Below, piece after piece: positions 10,658 through 22,128 of a DNA stretch of 64,000 nt. The notes beneath the pieces were generated by a model. It worked only from the letters and a program-made list of their open reading frames with translations, did not search any database and had not been told where the DNA came from. The stretch is taken from the NCBI GenBank assembly GCA_001949185.1, contig BDGG01000006.1:1175657-1239656 (forward strand), in the 5' to 3' direction. The DNA comes from Ramazzottius varieornatus (Eukaryota > Tardigrada > Eutardigrada > Parachela > Ramazzottiidae). Made by a program: the position numbers and the translations under genes. Every line of letters begins with the position of its first letter. Position 1 is the first letter of the stretch.

Positions 10658-13600
10658 TCACGAGTAAGAATTGGAAGGTTCTTGCTTGATATCGTATCCA
10701 TACATGCCATCGGCAGAAGAAGGGCGGGCCACGGCGTTGTTCCACTGGCTGGGGGGTGCACCATAGTTTCCATGCAGATAGTCAGGCTGCATCATGTTGC
10801 CGTCGGCGTTACTGCCACCCGGTGTCAGCAGCAACCCACGCTGCAGCTCTTCTTCGTGAACCTCGGCGGCGATGGAACGTAGGTCGCGAGAAGGATACTG
10901 CAGCAGACGGGAAATAAAGCCGTCGGGAGGCAGAGTGGGGAACAGCTGGGAGAAGAAGAGCATACCGGTGCACTTCAGGCTGATGCTTCGAAGCGAAGGA
11001 AGGCGGAGCAGCAGCTTGGCGAAACGGGAAACGTCCCCTTGGTGCATCTGGTGGCAGTGTTCCTCCAAGCCAGAGTAAAGCTTCTCCCGACAGGCTTCGA
11101 TGCGATCGGCGTTGCTTAAACCTTTCGCATCTAGAAGGAAAAAGTCAACTGTCCAATCTGGCCAAACATTTGTCAGCGATTGTGATACAATCAAACTCGA
11201 CAGGACTGTCTTCCCAATTGACGCACGTTTCAGTGCTATCGGCTGAAAAAGTGCGCCAGTTGAGATCGCTATCTCAAGTGGCGCAGTTGTCTAACTTTTA
11301 AGGGCTAGAAGCGTGTGCCACTCGAGATGATTGTCCCAAGTAGCGCACGTTTTCAGTGATATCAGCTGGAACAGTGCGCAACTTGCGGAAGTAAACTTAT
11401 CAAGCATCAAGCAGCGAACCTAACCGAAGTCTGTCATTACCTGGGTTAAAGAGGATGATTCCTCGAAGACAAGCGAGTTCGAAGCTGTCGATTCCGAGCT
11501 CGGCCATTTTCTGAATCAGTTCTTGGGACATTCGCTCCACCAGACCAGTCAATCCAAAAAGCGAAGCCTGGGTGGGACTGATGCACATTCCAGAGGAGAG
11601 GATCAAGCCATGCTTCTCACCGGCAAACATGGCTCGAGCACCCATTGCTGATAAGTGCAGCTCATTCCATCCTGCAAAAAATTCAATGTTTCCGTTGAAG
11701 TTTATCGTTTCAAGTTTTGCTTCTGGAGAGACCTACCGCATTTGACCAACGCTACTTGATCCTCAAGGGGCATTTCTCCAATCAGCGGGCATCTTCGAAT
11801 GTACTGTATAGCCAGGTATAATTCCTTCTCGCAAATTTCGACCAGTTGACGGTTGATGTCCGGCTGAGAAAGCATACCGTGACCAAATTCCAGCGGTCGA
11901 ACCTGGAGAAAACCACCACAAAACGTGGTAAGCAAAGGATCGAACCCCTGACCTTATACTCCGTAAACGTGCATAGGCACGCTACACCGCTTGCACATCA
12001 CATGACGTAGCAAATCTGACAACTTGATTGTCTGATCACAGCAGAACTACCGTATCAGACAATCAATTGAGGTTGCTTAGACTTTACCTGCATCTCATGT
12101 GGATTTGTGAGGAATGGACCCAGCATGACACTGTCCGCTTCTTTGAGTCTGGTCAAGGAGAACTCAAAGTTGCCAATGTTGATCCCGGGAAAGCCAGGCG
12201 AGACCAAGGCGGGTGTGACGGAGCCAGATGCGTGGGTGGTGGTGGAGACTTGCTGGTAGCCGAACTGCGATGAGGAAGCGCCAGTGCTAGACTCGGCTTC
12301 CATCTCGCCTCCATTGGAACTGTTGGAGCGGGAGACGGTGCCAGCACCATGCTTGTGGCGGTTCTCCTTGGCTCGCATCCGCTCTTCTTGAACAGCTGAA
12401 AGGACAACTACATCGATAAGAGTTGTAGACTGTTCTGAACGTACTATGAACAAGAAAGAAGGCTATGAACTTGGCAAATTCAGTCTCACCTTCCCGTCGC
12501 ATGCCCATCTGCAGGCATTTTTGGTAGCGACAATACTGACAACGGTTCCTCTGACGTTTATCAACGATACAGTTCCGGTCTTCCCGACAAGCGTAGGTTA
12601 GGTCCTTCCGTACTGTTCGCTTGAAGAAGCCTTTGCATCCTTCGCAACTGCAGCGAAAGGAAATCGTTATAGAATGAGTTGATTGACGTTCAAAATTGAT
12701 CTGATCGTCAGAGAAACTTCCTTGTTCAACGATGAAGCCTCCGCCTACTGAAGTTAAAGGCCGCAGTCTGCCTCATAGGCAAAAGTCATACATGTTGGAT
12801 ACGGAGTATGCGTATCGGTTATTGCGTTGGGTTGAAAGTTCGTGGTCAGACGGACATTGGATATCTCCCAAAGTTTCGCATGAACGGGCGATATATGTTA
12901 TCATAGCATGTGTAATCGTAGTAATGGTTGTGTACCAGGGACAGGAGAGATTTTCCGCCGCGATGGCAACTTGTCAAGCAGCTTTTGAAGTGCAAACAAG
13001 CCCGCACCCTCATTTAGCTTCCAGTTTGAACAGCAACTCGAAACCACCGCTCTCGAACAAGACAAACCACAGAAAAAACTCTACACAAGACATGCATGCC
13101 AGGTTCAGAGACTAACAGACAAGACCCACAGGACAAGTCGACCTTCAAAATCTGCTTCAGCAAAAACACACGAGCTGGCAACCCTGTGAGGAGGAAGCCA
13201 CATCGTGATCAGACTGGTTATGCAACGTCCGTTCACAGTGCAAGGTCTGTATCGTCAATCAAGTCCTTCACCGTTCCACAATCAACCACGAGCACATAAC
13301 GACCGATGTACGTAGATACACAGAACAATGCACGACCATACACCCAGAGATGGCAGGTGCATGAGATAACCGCACCGACTCCGCATCGTGAAGTAGTGCG
13401 CACACTGTAAAGCGTCAGGCACATACCTACAGGTCGTGTCCTAATCCGATTGTTACGCTGTACGCAGGTAATCAACGTGATCATTCAAACTGCACGAGTT
13501 ACGAAAACTTCTGCCAGAGGATTTCCAATGTGATCTCTGATCAGATTCTCACCTGAAAACACCGTAATGTTTTCCGGAGGCTCTGTCGCCACAAATACTG

Positions 13601-13968
13601 CAGAGATGCTTCGAAGAAGAAAGGGGATGATTTGGGGGATACAGAAGAGCGCTGTTGCTACCTGTGGCGCTGCCAGCAGGTGAGGGCGCTTGGATGGACG
13701 AAGAGGAGCTCTGCTGCATGGTGGGTGATTCCGAAGTCTCCATGGCGTTGTTACTGAAACCCGAAGGATAGGAGAATGTGGAGGAGGTAGCGAGGGGTAT
13801 CTGGCTATCCTCGGCTTCGTCGTCCGACGAGGAGATGGGAGAAAGTGGGGGCGCCGTGTTACCTTTCTTCAGGGGAGAAGAAGACGCTCCAGCTTTGAAA
13901 TTCATCAGGACAATCCAATCATGTCGCTTAAAGGGAACAGAGCTCCTTATTATTACGCTCTTAGTCAA
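10658..13968 (-). CDS. RXR: Retinoid X receptor / ultraspiracle-type nuclear receptor
   Basis: A nuclear receptor that should act as heterodimer partner for other receptors. Coding exons (minus strand): 13905-13553 (start possibly 13968), 12647-12490, 12395-12088, 11902-11737, 11671-11441, 11130-10658. From ATG 13905 the phases close to 562 aa. The N-terminal A/B region is Ser-rich. The DNA-binding domain begins [17 protein letters not shown] and continues [18 protein letters not shown] with [11 protein letters not shown]. The P-box CEGCKG is that of RXR. The ligand-binding domain includes [14 protein letters not shown], a conserved arginine (GAR), [12 protein letters not shown] and [11 protein letters not shown]-like [16 protein letters not shown]. 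Helix 12 reads [11 protein letters not shown], lacking the acidic residue of the usual LMEMLE core. A Ser/Gly/Asn-rich C-terminal extension follows. Introns hold three fold-back elements (11213-11385). Confidence 0.93.
11213..11385. repeat. Three consecutive fold-back elements in an RXR intron
   Basis: Copies lie at 11213-11262, 11273-11325 and 11335-11385. Arms read TTGACGCACGTTTCAG/CTGAAAAAGTGCGCCAG, CAAGTGGCGCAG/GTGTGCCACTCG and AAGTAGCGCACG/CAGTGCGCAACTTG. All fall between exons 11130 and 11441. Confidence 0.8.
11928..12001 (-). other. tRNA-like sequence in an RXR intron
   Basis: On the minus strand a B-box-like GGGTTCGATCC (about 11940) lies some 45 bases after an A-box-like GGTGTAGCGTGCC. 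Between them are small potential hairpins (GTGC/GCAC and TTTAC/GTAAA-type). The acceptor stem is imperfect. It may be a decayed tRNA or a tRNA-derived short repeat rather than a functional gene. Confidence 0.3.
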
Positions 13969-15135
13969 TCGATCGATAAACCGTAGGTGAGAAAGATGGC
14001 CTCCGTCAGAGAGCGAGACTATAGTACAACACAGTCATTTGGCATGGTTGCATTAGTAAATCAGGTTTCGGGCTTTGAGCTTACCTATAGCCGTGCTGCT
14101 GAATACAGAAATCAGGGTCGCGACGATGATGATGATGCTGAGCGTCCTCGTGATGAGCTACCTAGCTAGATCGGACGAACGAACAACACAGTTTCAAGCT
14201 GCAGCTGCAGAGATTTACTCTCGATCACCACAGACACAATCGCCTACGGAAACCAGTTCAGTGGGTCGCATATGTTATGCTCTATCAGTCGTTAGCTGCA
14301 GCAAGCTAGCCTTTCCATCCGATGTACGCCACAATCATAAACAAACTTTGCCATCGGAGGAAGCGTCTATGCAGAGGCCAGAGAGAGAGAGAACCGTGCA
14401 ATGCTGCAAGCAGCAAAAATATTACCTAAAGTACCGATTCAGTGGGACAGGATTGGGTCTGGGTCCGTGAATAAAGACTCGCCGGATCGTAGGTGATATA
14501 TCTGGTGGCCGTGTGTAACGATCAGCTGAGCGGTATGACATCACACATAACAGTAGATTCTACTTCTTCCGGCCAGTCTTTTTATACGGACCCGGACCCA
14601 GTCCTGTCCCACTCAATCGGTACTATAAAGTAAAATGAAAATATTTCTCACTTCCGTTTCCGATCAAAGCAGCAAATCAACTGGCCGTGGTCGGCAGATT
14701 TCTCCTCGGCTTTCTTGCCCTGTCTGTTCTGTCAACCGTGATCCATCCAAAAACCCGCTTTCCGAAAAGCTCGTGTCTAATTCGTTCATATGGGCGTGAC
14801 TTGTGGTCACTCAGCGAATTACATTGACATTCCGCAATCCACTGCGGGCATTTTTCTATGGTTAGTATAGGCTTACCGAAGAAGGCAGCACCTCCGTGGT
14901 CTTCGCGCTACAAATTACTCGTGTCACCATTCGAAAGTGTTGTCCGAGGACAGCATGCAGTAAAGCCTGGACTTATGGCAGAATCCATGAGGACAGGGGA
15001 ACACAGAAACATACTCTGAAAATGGTAAAATAACCAGGCGACATCCAATCTGGTCTCAAAGATGAGCACAAGCGTCGAAGTAGTCGTTGAAGAAAGGTAC
15101 GTAATATCAAAAAATTTGAGAATTGTAATTCATGG
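13969..15135. other. Intergenic spacer between RXR and RFX
   Basis: No conserved coding signal is visible. The stretch contains an inverted-repeat element (14430-14624). The RXR promoter and 5' untranslated exon(s), and the RFX 3' end, should lie here. Confidence 0.4.
14430..14624. mobile_element. ~195-bp MITE-like element with ~55-bp inverted repeats
   Basis: The left arm starts AGTACCGATTCAGTGGGACA and continues through GGTCCGTG, AAAGACT and GCCGGA (14430-14486). The right arm (14568-14624) is its near-perfect reverse complement, ending TCAATCGGTACT. I count few mismatches across about 55 positions. There is no open frame. A clear target duplication is not visible. Confidence 0.75.
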
Positions 15136-18100
15136 TCACAGTTTAATGCGCGGTGCCACCGTGCGACGTGGTCCTCGCTTGGTGGCCCGTAATGCTGCAC
15201 GGTTGGAAAGACTGGGTAGTTCAGGTTCGGCCGGGAGACTTTCCGGCACCGGGATGTGCTGTTCTTCGAGTGGTTCTTCCACAGGCTCCTGTGAATCCTC
15301 GCTGACTGACGATACCGGCATGATCGAGATGACGGGTGGAGAGGTGGCGGGTACTTGCCGAACAGTTGGGCAGTTGATAATAACCGAGACCTTCTTCCGG
15401 GATCGGGGAGAGTGCAGTGAGGTTAAGTGGGCCTCGACAGCCGTCAGGTCGGTGCGAATGAGAGAGGCCACCTCGGGGACGCTGCTGAAGAAATCGACAG
15501 AGTTGCTATCGACCAGGGGGATGGGAATGCCGCATTGGATGTAGTGCTCCAGGGTGTAATCACAGAAACTGGTGGTGTTGCGCACCAAGGCTATCACACT
15601 GTGCGACACAGCCTACCAAAAGAGAAGAACACAGGAGTTTTGATTGAATTTGCGGCCACAGCAGACTGAGAGAAAATCAAGGTATTTAAAAATACTGCTG
15701 TCGGCAAATGAATTCACCAAGCTCGTTGTCTCAAGTGGCGCACTCCCTCGGGCAGGAACTATGAGAACGTGCGCCACTCAAGACAACGATTTGGGTGCAA
15801 TCATTTGCGGACATCCCATGATGGACCTATATAATGGAGACGCATACTCGCTGCTCAACTGTAGAAAAATGGAAATTTGGCTGCAGAGTCTTCCAAAAAA
15901 AGGAACTCATGCACGGAAAACTTGTATTGATACAGCGCCAAACGTGAAGATCACTGAGAGGCAACACGACGTCGCTATCGGTTACAAAGAAATGTGGGGA
16001 AAAAGTTTTGTCCATTGAATTCAAGGTTGGTTCGTTCACCGATAAAAAAGTATTTCGAAAAAGCACCTACCGCCGCGTTGAGGGCAATGAGGCTCTTGCC
16101 ATGCAGACGCGCCTTCTCAGTGTCCACCGCGAAAGCGACAGAGTCACGAATGAACCGTATGATACCGTAGGAAGGTCCGCTGCTAACACAACCGGGGAAC
16201 CTCACGGCTGCTTCCAGTTCCAACCTGCGGCAAAGTACAAAAATACATCAATTCAGCCTATCAACTTGGCGGACGTGGGCAGATGAGCTGAACATGATTG
16301 CTGTCTCAAGTGGCGACGTTTTCATTGCCATGGTCTAAAAGAGTGCGCCACTTTGGAAAAGTAGTCGTGCCAACCTCCCAAGTGGCGCATGTATCCAGTG
16401 TTGTTAACTGGACGTGTGTGCTACTCGGGAAAGCGATCCGGTTGAACCCAGTTGTTCAAGTCCTAATTATTACTGAGTGGAAGCAATGAAAGGAGGGGGC
16501 TGGACGACTTACATAAGGCGACCCCAAGCCATGCTGAAGCCATCCAAGCTGTGTATCCTCCAGGCCAGGAGTTGTTCAGGTTGGATGGTGTCGGACGGCG
16601 CGTTAAGTTCCACGTTGTCTGACCGCTGCTGAAGGGATTCGGTCAACCATGCATCCCATGATTCCGCCATGTTGCGCCCGTCCGGAAGAGCTCGCAGTTT
16701 GGAAATGCAGGCTTGGGCGTAGGCGCGATCTTCATGTGCAATATTGGCTGTCATCAACTAGGAATATTAGAAACAGTGCAAAAATCATCGCCGATGTTTT
16801 CCCACCAAACTTTCACAAATCTTCCCAATAAATCGAGCATTCGCATAAATTTATTTTGAGAGAGCAAGTTCTGTTGGTGTTTCTCTTCTCTGTCAGCCGC
16901 TACCAATTTGCTACGTAGTTTTACCGTTATTTATGCTAGATAAAATCAAATCAACCAAAAAGATTGCACTGTGGCATTCTGATCAGTTCGTATTTTTGTG
17001 TTTTGGAAAGTTATTGGTGTTTTCTTACACAGCCGTTGATGGTCAGACTTTCCAGCGCGGCTATTAGCGGAGGCCGACTGGACTTTTGACGTTCCAGTAA
17101 AGACATGTTCTCCACATTCGCGCTCAGGTCCAGCACTGTTTCGATCACCCGACAAAATCCGAAAACACTCGATATCTAAACCACATAAGCCACTGTCACA
17201 CACCAGAATTCAGGAGACAAAGTCCGACATTTAATTGAGAAGGTATATAAGGAAGCTGATACCAGAGCATCACGTGCGCCATCGGGAAGACTTTCCGTAG
17301 CGGAGACCATCCACATGTCAAATTTGGAGGCCAAATCCCGCAAAACCGCTCTGAGGTGATCTATCAAAAAATGAAAATTCGTCAAGAAATTGATTTGAAT
17401 AGAAAACAATAGACCGATGAAGGTTTCTTACCGGAAATACTAGCGTACTTGGCCGGCAGTAAAAACTGATAGACATTCTCTAAAAGGTGCGTCATGGTCC
17501 GACGAATGAACTCCTGCACATGTGCGCTATGCAAGATCGCGTAGAACTTGACCAGATCATCTTCTGGCGGTATTTGTAGACTACGAACAATATCATCAGT
17601 CCGAAAGAGTTTGTCCACATTTTTTCCACAGTAGGTTCTACGATGCCCATAAAGGCCGAAAGTCCCAAAAATTTTACCTCGGTTCTCGAAGTTTCCAAAA
17701 GTTGTTTATGATTCCAGGTATACAGTGTAGGTTCAGTCGTGTCATCAGCGCGCTTAACATCTGTAAAAAGAAGAAGAAACATTAGCCAAGCTGACTTCCG
17801 GTAATTCCGGATATGAAGGTGTCAGACAAAAGGTCGCTAATCAGTAAGCACCTGCATACACTGGTATAACTGTTACACCATGGATTTCTGTATGCAGGTG
17901 GCTGAAGTTCCTTCCTCTGCATTTCTTACCCCAATGTGGATGCGAAAAAAGGACAGAAACCGAATCAGATCTTTCACAGAGATTTTCTCGCTGACAATCT
18001 CCTCGAACGGCACTGACATTCTCCAGTTATTCTCGTCGGCCAGGCTGGGAGGAATGACGCGGACATCTTCGAGGGCTTCATTCATCTCGCCCAGGCAATT

Positions 18101-21100
18101 GGCAGCGAGCTGTTGGATGTTCCGTCGGGAGCGTTCTTCGTCTGACAGACCTGACGTGACGAAGTCCAGCTCGACAGCTTCCAACTTCTTTTGGTTCTTG
18201 GCCCATACTTTGGCCGTGGCGAGGTTGACAACGGAAGACTCTTCAACGACGGAAGCATCGTCTTGGGAAACTTTAAAGCCATCTGCCCACGAAGACCTGT
18301 AGATAAACGTCCAAAATGTAAAAGAGGCGCAAACCAAGGAACCAGTTACGCAAATCTATCCACAAACTATTCAGCTTAACGGTGATCTTCCAGCTAAAGT
18401 TTTTGTTGAAATCTTAAAAAAAACTCTTCAAGATCGTACTCCAAGTGGCGCACGATCCGGGGCAATAACGCCGCAAATGTTCGCCACTCAGACAAGCGAA
18501 TTGATAAGATCGTTTTCCTCAAGTGGTACACGCTTCCAGCGAGAAATATCGGAAAAGTGCACCATGTGGAAAAAGGATCCAAATTATCACCTAAGTGGCG
18601 CATGACGTCAGTCAGTAACACCGAGAGCGTGCGCCACTGGGAAAACAAACTCATTGTGTCTGCGGAGCTTCCACCTGGTTTCCCAGAATACTTACGACGA
18701 GGTTTTCTGTTTCTTGGTTTTCCGCCCAGTCTTCTGCGCATTACCAAGCGTCTGTCTCAATGACGCGAACGGGCTGTTCTCGACAACTTGGAGGTTTACG
18801 TAGTGGTACTTGGATCCGCCACTAAATTGACAACACAAACAAGCCCTTCGCATCAAAGGTTATAAAGATATTCTTCAAGAATATTCAGTCAGAGAACCTC
18901 CGCTAGGTTGGACTCACCGACGACCCAGTCTCCTCGTGGACAGCCCCTGGAAGACAGTGCGCACCACCTTGCCCACACAGGCCGCATTCATGGCTTCCCG
19001 CCCCGTCAACTGACAAAACTCCAAGTAGCGTTCGTAAAGGAACTCACGACGCATTATTTGGCCAGTCTGCTCTTCAAAGTTCTCCCTCAACCATGCCAAC
19101 TACAAGCAGAAGAAGATGAACCCTAGTCACACTGGGAAGAACACAGTGGAGCAAAACTGAGCACCTGTGTACATTAATCCGAGCAATGACGATACCAGTC
19201 GGGTATGCAGGTTGAACGAAGCAATCAGTTTCTCACATCCTCGCTCAGCTTCAGGTACTTGCATACGCGACTGCTGTGGTAAATGTCCATGCCGAAGCAT
19301 GCAGGCACGTGAAAGTGGACGCTATTTTGGGAAAACGATTGGTTTCTTCAAAGAAATTCGGTCTGAAAAGTTCACCGATTATAATGGATGACTTACTGTT
19401 TGCTTGTCGACACGACCTCCAAGAATCTCCACATTATTGCTCATCAAGTCTGTGTCCTGCGTTCCGGGTTTCCTCTTGATGATGGACCTCAGCCTGTTCT
19501 TCGCTCGGTACTTGGGCACAACTCCCAGCCCCACCTCGTTACTCAGACCCGGCACGACGTTGTCATCCGTAAACCGCACCGGTTCAGGCTCCTTGGGCTT
19601 CGGCCTTCTTCTCTCGGGCATGGGATACTTGATCTTGTTGGGCGTGGTGGCGACCCGCAGCTGGTTACTGGCACGTTTGCGGACCTTGGCTGGAACAGCT
19701 GTATCGTCCCTAGCCATGTTCTCATCTTTGTCCCTGACTTTTGTCGAAAACTTCTTGGATGATGGGTGTGGGGTAGATTGGAGGATAGTGCTGGGCTGAG
19801 CGTGAGAAGCGAGGACTTGGATGCTGGGTAAGGAGTGGCTGTGCTGGAGTTGAGAAGAGGGACCGCGCGGGTTTTGGTAGTTCTCATCCCTCTCTGCGGC
19901 TTCGAGTAAGGCGCGGAAGTCGTCGAGACCGTCGAGTGGATCGGCACCATAGGTGCGATCTTGTAGGGAATTCTCATCCTGGTTAGATATCCTTGAAGAA
20001 AGAAAAATAAAAATTAGCCAACCAACCTTCATCCGTAGAAAAAACTGCATTTCGAAAAATCCACGGTCGGAATATCTCGATTTTTTATTCTGGGTTTTTT
20101 CTCTCGCACTGGTACCTCGGATAACTTTACGGTGGACTTACCCTAAACTGCTCTGGCTTTCGACCGACATATCGTTCTCTCCTAAAACCAAACAAAAACA
20201 ATACTTTACAATTTGCACACACCGACAAGAAGTGGAAAACGGCAGAATGGACATGGAAGTTGTAGTGGTGTACTTCTGCTTACCGATTACAATGCTGTTT
20301 CCAAAAAGACTGGCGTAACTTTCGTCCACAGCATTGCTCAGACAGCTTTCATCCAGCTGAAGTGACTGTTCTTCCACTGAGAACATGCAGACAAATTTTT
20401 CGATAATAAACATCAGATTTTTGCTGTAACTCTCCCACGAAACAGACGATAGAAATTGTGAAGGGAACTTATTAATATATTTACCGTAGGTAGTGTTTGC
20501 CGAGCTTGTGCCCTGTAGAACATGGTCCACTCCGTCGCCGACATTCGCTACGGGGCTCCATGAGTTCAAGTAGGTTATTCCCGCTGAACTATCTGCAAAA
20601 GAACACGAAAAATATCTGATGAGCCAATGACATCACCCTGACCAATCAATCCCGTGCATGGCCAATCAACCATTGGCCTAACCCTTTCCTGGTCAGGACG
20701 CCTAAGTCGCAAGGCAACGACTCATGGCGAGCATCGCGCCGATGAACGCCGTACGGTTGCCCGGCGAAAAGGTAGGATGGATCATTATCGAGGTATCTAC
20801 CAGTCGCATTACGAGGACTTACCGTCGATCTGGAAGTTGTTTGACAGGGCGGACGACTGTTGAGTACCATGGACGGTATCCAAGTCCAGATACTCCAACT
20901 CGGCCCCGAAATGCAACTGATCATCGGTGCTGGCGTAACTGGAAGGTTCTCCCAAAGATTCTACGAAAGAGAAGGGAATGTTGGAACGAGGTGGAGTCAG
21001 GTGGGAATCTGAAAGAATGGGCGTACCGAAAAGGTGTCCACCATAGCTGAAGACGGCCGAATCACTGCTGTAATTGTGGAGTTGGGCGCCTGCAAGGAAA

Positions 21101-21243
21101 GGTCTTCTTGCCGTCATCGTATAGCTTTGAGGTCCCAGGTTTTGACTAACCATTGCCCCAGGGACCGTGAGGCAGTGCGACGTTGGGATCGCAGCCATTG
21201 TAATCAGCCATGGTGCGACTGCCTTCTCCAACACTCCGACCAC
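15136..21243 (-). CDS. RFX-family winged-helix transcription factor
   Basis: Binds X-box DNA; RFX1-4-type proteins drive ciliary and neuronal genes. Exons (minus strand): 21243-20823, 20592-20485, 20376-20284, 20181-20142, 19991-19397, 19099-18918, 18821-18696, 18296-17930, 17760-17678, 17637-17432, 17360-17263, 17175-17029, 16757-16513, 16224-16071, 15612-15136. Phases close to 1113 aa. The DNA-binding domain (about residues 420-495) spans two exons: AWLRENFEEQTG, FLYERYLEFCQ, NAACVGKVVRTVF, STRRLGRRGGSKYHYVN. The usual form is RRLGTRGNSKYHYYG, so several normally invariant positions differ. Downstream exons match the extended dimerisation region of RFX1-4/6 (VDKLFRTDD; WDAWLTESL; SYGIIRFIRD aligning to FGSFHLIRLL). 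The acidic, Pro/Ser-rich tail ends in a basic patch. The subfamily is not resolved. Introns contain six AAGTGGCGCAC fold-backs and two GTATGCAGGTG inverted repeats. Confidence 0.88.
15725..15787. repeat. Fold-back element in RFX intron
   Basis: The left arm GTTGTCTCAAGTGGCGCAC and right arm GTGCGCCACTCAAGACAAC are inverted repeats of each other over 19 positions with two mismatches. Left flank GTCGGCAAATGAATTCACC is a remnant of the outer arm. Confidence 0.85.
16305..16430. repeat. Two fold-back elements in RFX intron
   Basis: Copies at 16305-16356 (AAGTGGCGACG / GAGTGCGCCACTTTGG) and 16376-16430 (CCCAAGTGGCGCATG / GTGTGTGCTACTCGGG). They lie between exons 16224 and 16513. Confidence 0.8.
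17849..17900. repeat. Inverted repeat CACCTGCATAC ... GTATGCAGGTG
   Basis: The arms are perfect over 11 bases and 30 bases apart. It lies inside the RFX intron between exons 17930 and 17760. It belongs to a second intronic hairpin family also seen at 19203, 53461-53585, 59810-60005 and 60593-60685. Confidence 0.75.
18441..18645. repeat. Three fold-back elements in RFX intron
   Basis: Copies at 18441-18490, 18512-18574 and 18590-18645 fill most of the intron between exons 18296 and 18696. The third has arms CTAAGTGGCGCATG / GCGTGCGCCACTGGG. The second is more diverged (AAGTGGTACACG / GTGCACCATGTGG). Confidence 0.8.
19203..19266. repeat. Inverted repeat GTATGCAGGTT ... ACTTGCATAC
   Basis: A somewhat diverged member of the GTATGCAGGTG family, in the RFX intron between exons 19099 and 19397. 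Confidence 0.55.
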
Positions 21244-22128
21244 CGTTGTGTTGCTCGGGTGAATCTCGCTAGGTACCGTGGACGTCGCTGCATCCGAATC
21301 TGCGTGGCCGAAACAAAATGATCAGAGAACGACGAAAAGATTAGTGTGGGATGATAGAGGAAGGAGCATTTTATGCCGCAGACAGAAAGTGAAATAGAAT
21401 CGAACTTCCAGAATGTTTGCCTTTGTGCTGGTGGAACTCGTGGCATGTCTACGCTGACGTCACTGCGAACTGGCCTATTACACTCTGATTCGCCAAACCC
21501 AGTGCGCTACCCAATCAAAGTCTGCAACACCGCCTTAGGCTCCACCTATCCACTTGGAGAATATGACTGTGGAAGTGGAATCGAACCTGACTTCCGCCTT
21601 TACGTTACACCATTTGACTCGTCTCTCAGTTTCCTTCCAGCTTGTAAAGCCTCACGCATGAAACACTTCTCTTCAGATGTCGAAAATAAACAAAGAGTTA
21701 GAAAATTACAGAACGTTAAATCGAGAAAATATCAGTTGGAACTTGGAAGGTTCAAACACTTGGACCCTATGTCTTCCACACGGGATTAAGTTTGCTCATG
21801 CTGAGTGTGGTCAGCTGTTTAGTTATACAGTCGAAGCTCCGCCCCGATCAGTCAATGTATTATCAACAATCAATCTAACCTCAACGGTGAAGCGAGCTGA
21901 AATAAAAGTTATAAAAGTGGAAATAAAACTCAGTTGTATTTCGGAGCTGTATTTCCGCTTTCCCTCGCTAGAAAATGTCTGCACCATGGCTTTCCTTCTT
22001 GAACGTCCTGTTTCGGATATTTCATAGAGCGTACCTCCAATTTCAGAAGGATTTCAAGAGGAGACCAGGACCGTATTTCGAACTCGCCGGAAAACTTGTC
22101 GACATTGGCCTGCAGCTCCGTGCACTTC
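21244..22128. other. Divergent promoter region between RFX and the fucosyltransferase
   Basis: The RFX gene (minus) and the fucosyltransferase gene (plus) are transcribed away from this spacer. Both promoters and any untranslated first exons should be here. I see no conserved coding sequence and cannot assign specific sites. Confidence 0.4.

Noticed and set aside
10452-10745. Minus-strand open frame with hydrophobic segment overlapping the RXR 3' end
   Set aside because: It overlaps the RXR C-terminal coding region in another frame and then the 3' untranslated region. The hydrophobic run comes from T-rich DNA, and no exon context supports it.
15062-15544. Long plus-strand open frame opposite the last RFX exon
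   Set aside because: It is the complement of a well-supported RFX exon, with no domain of its own.
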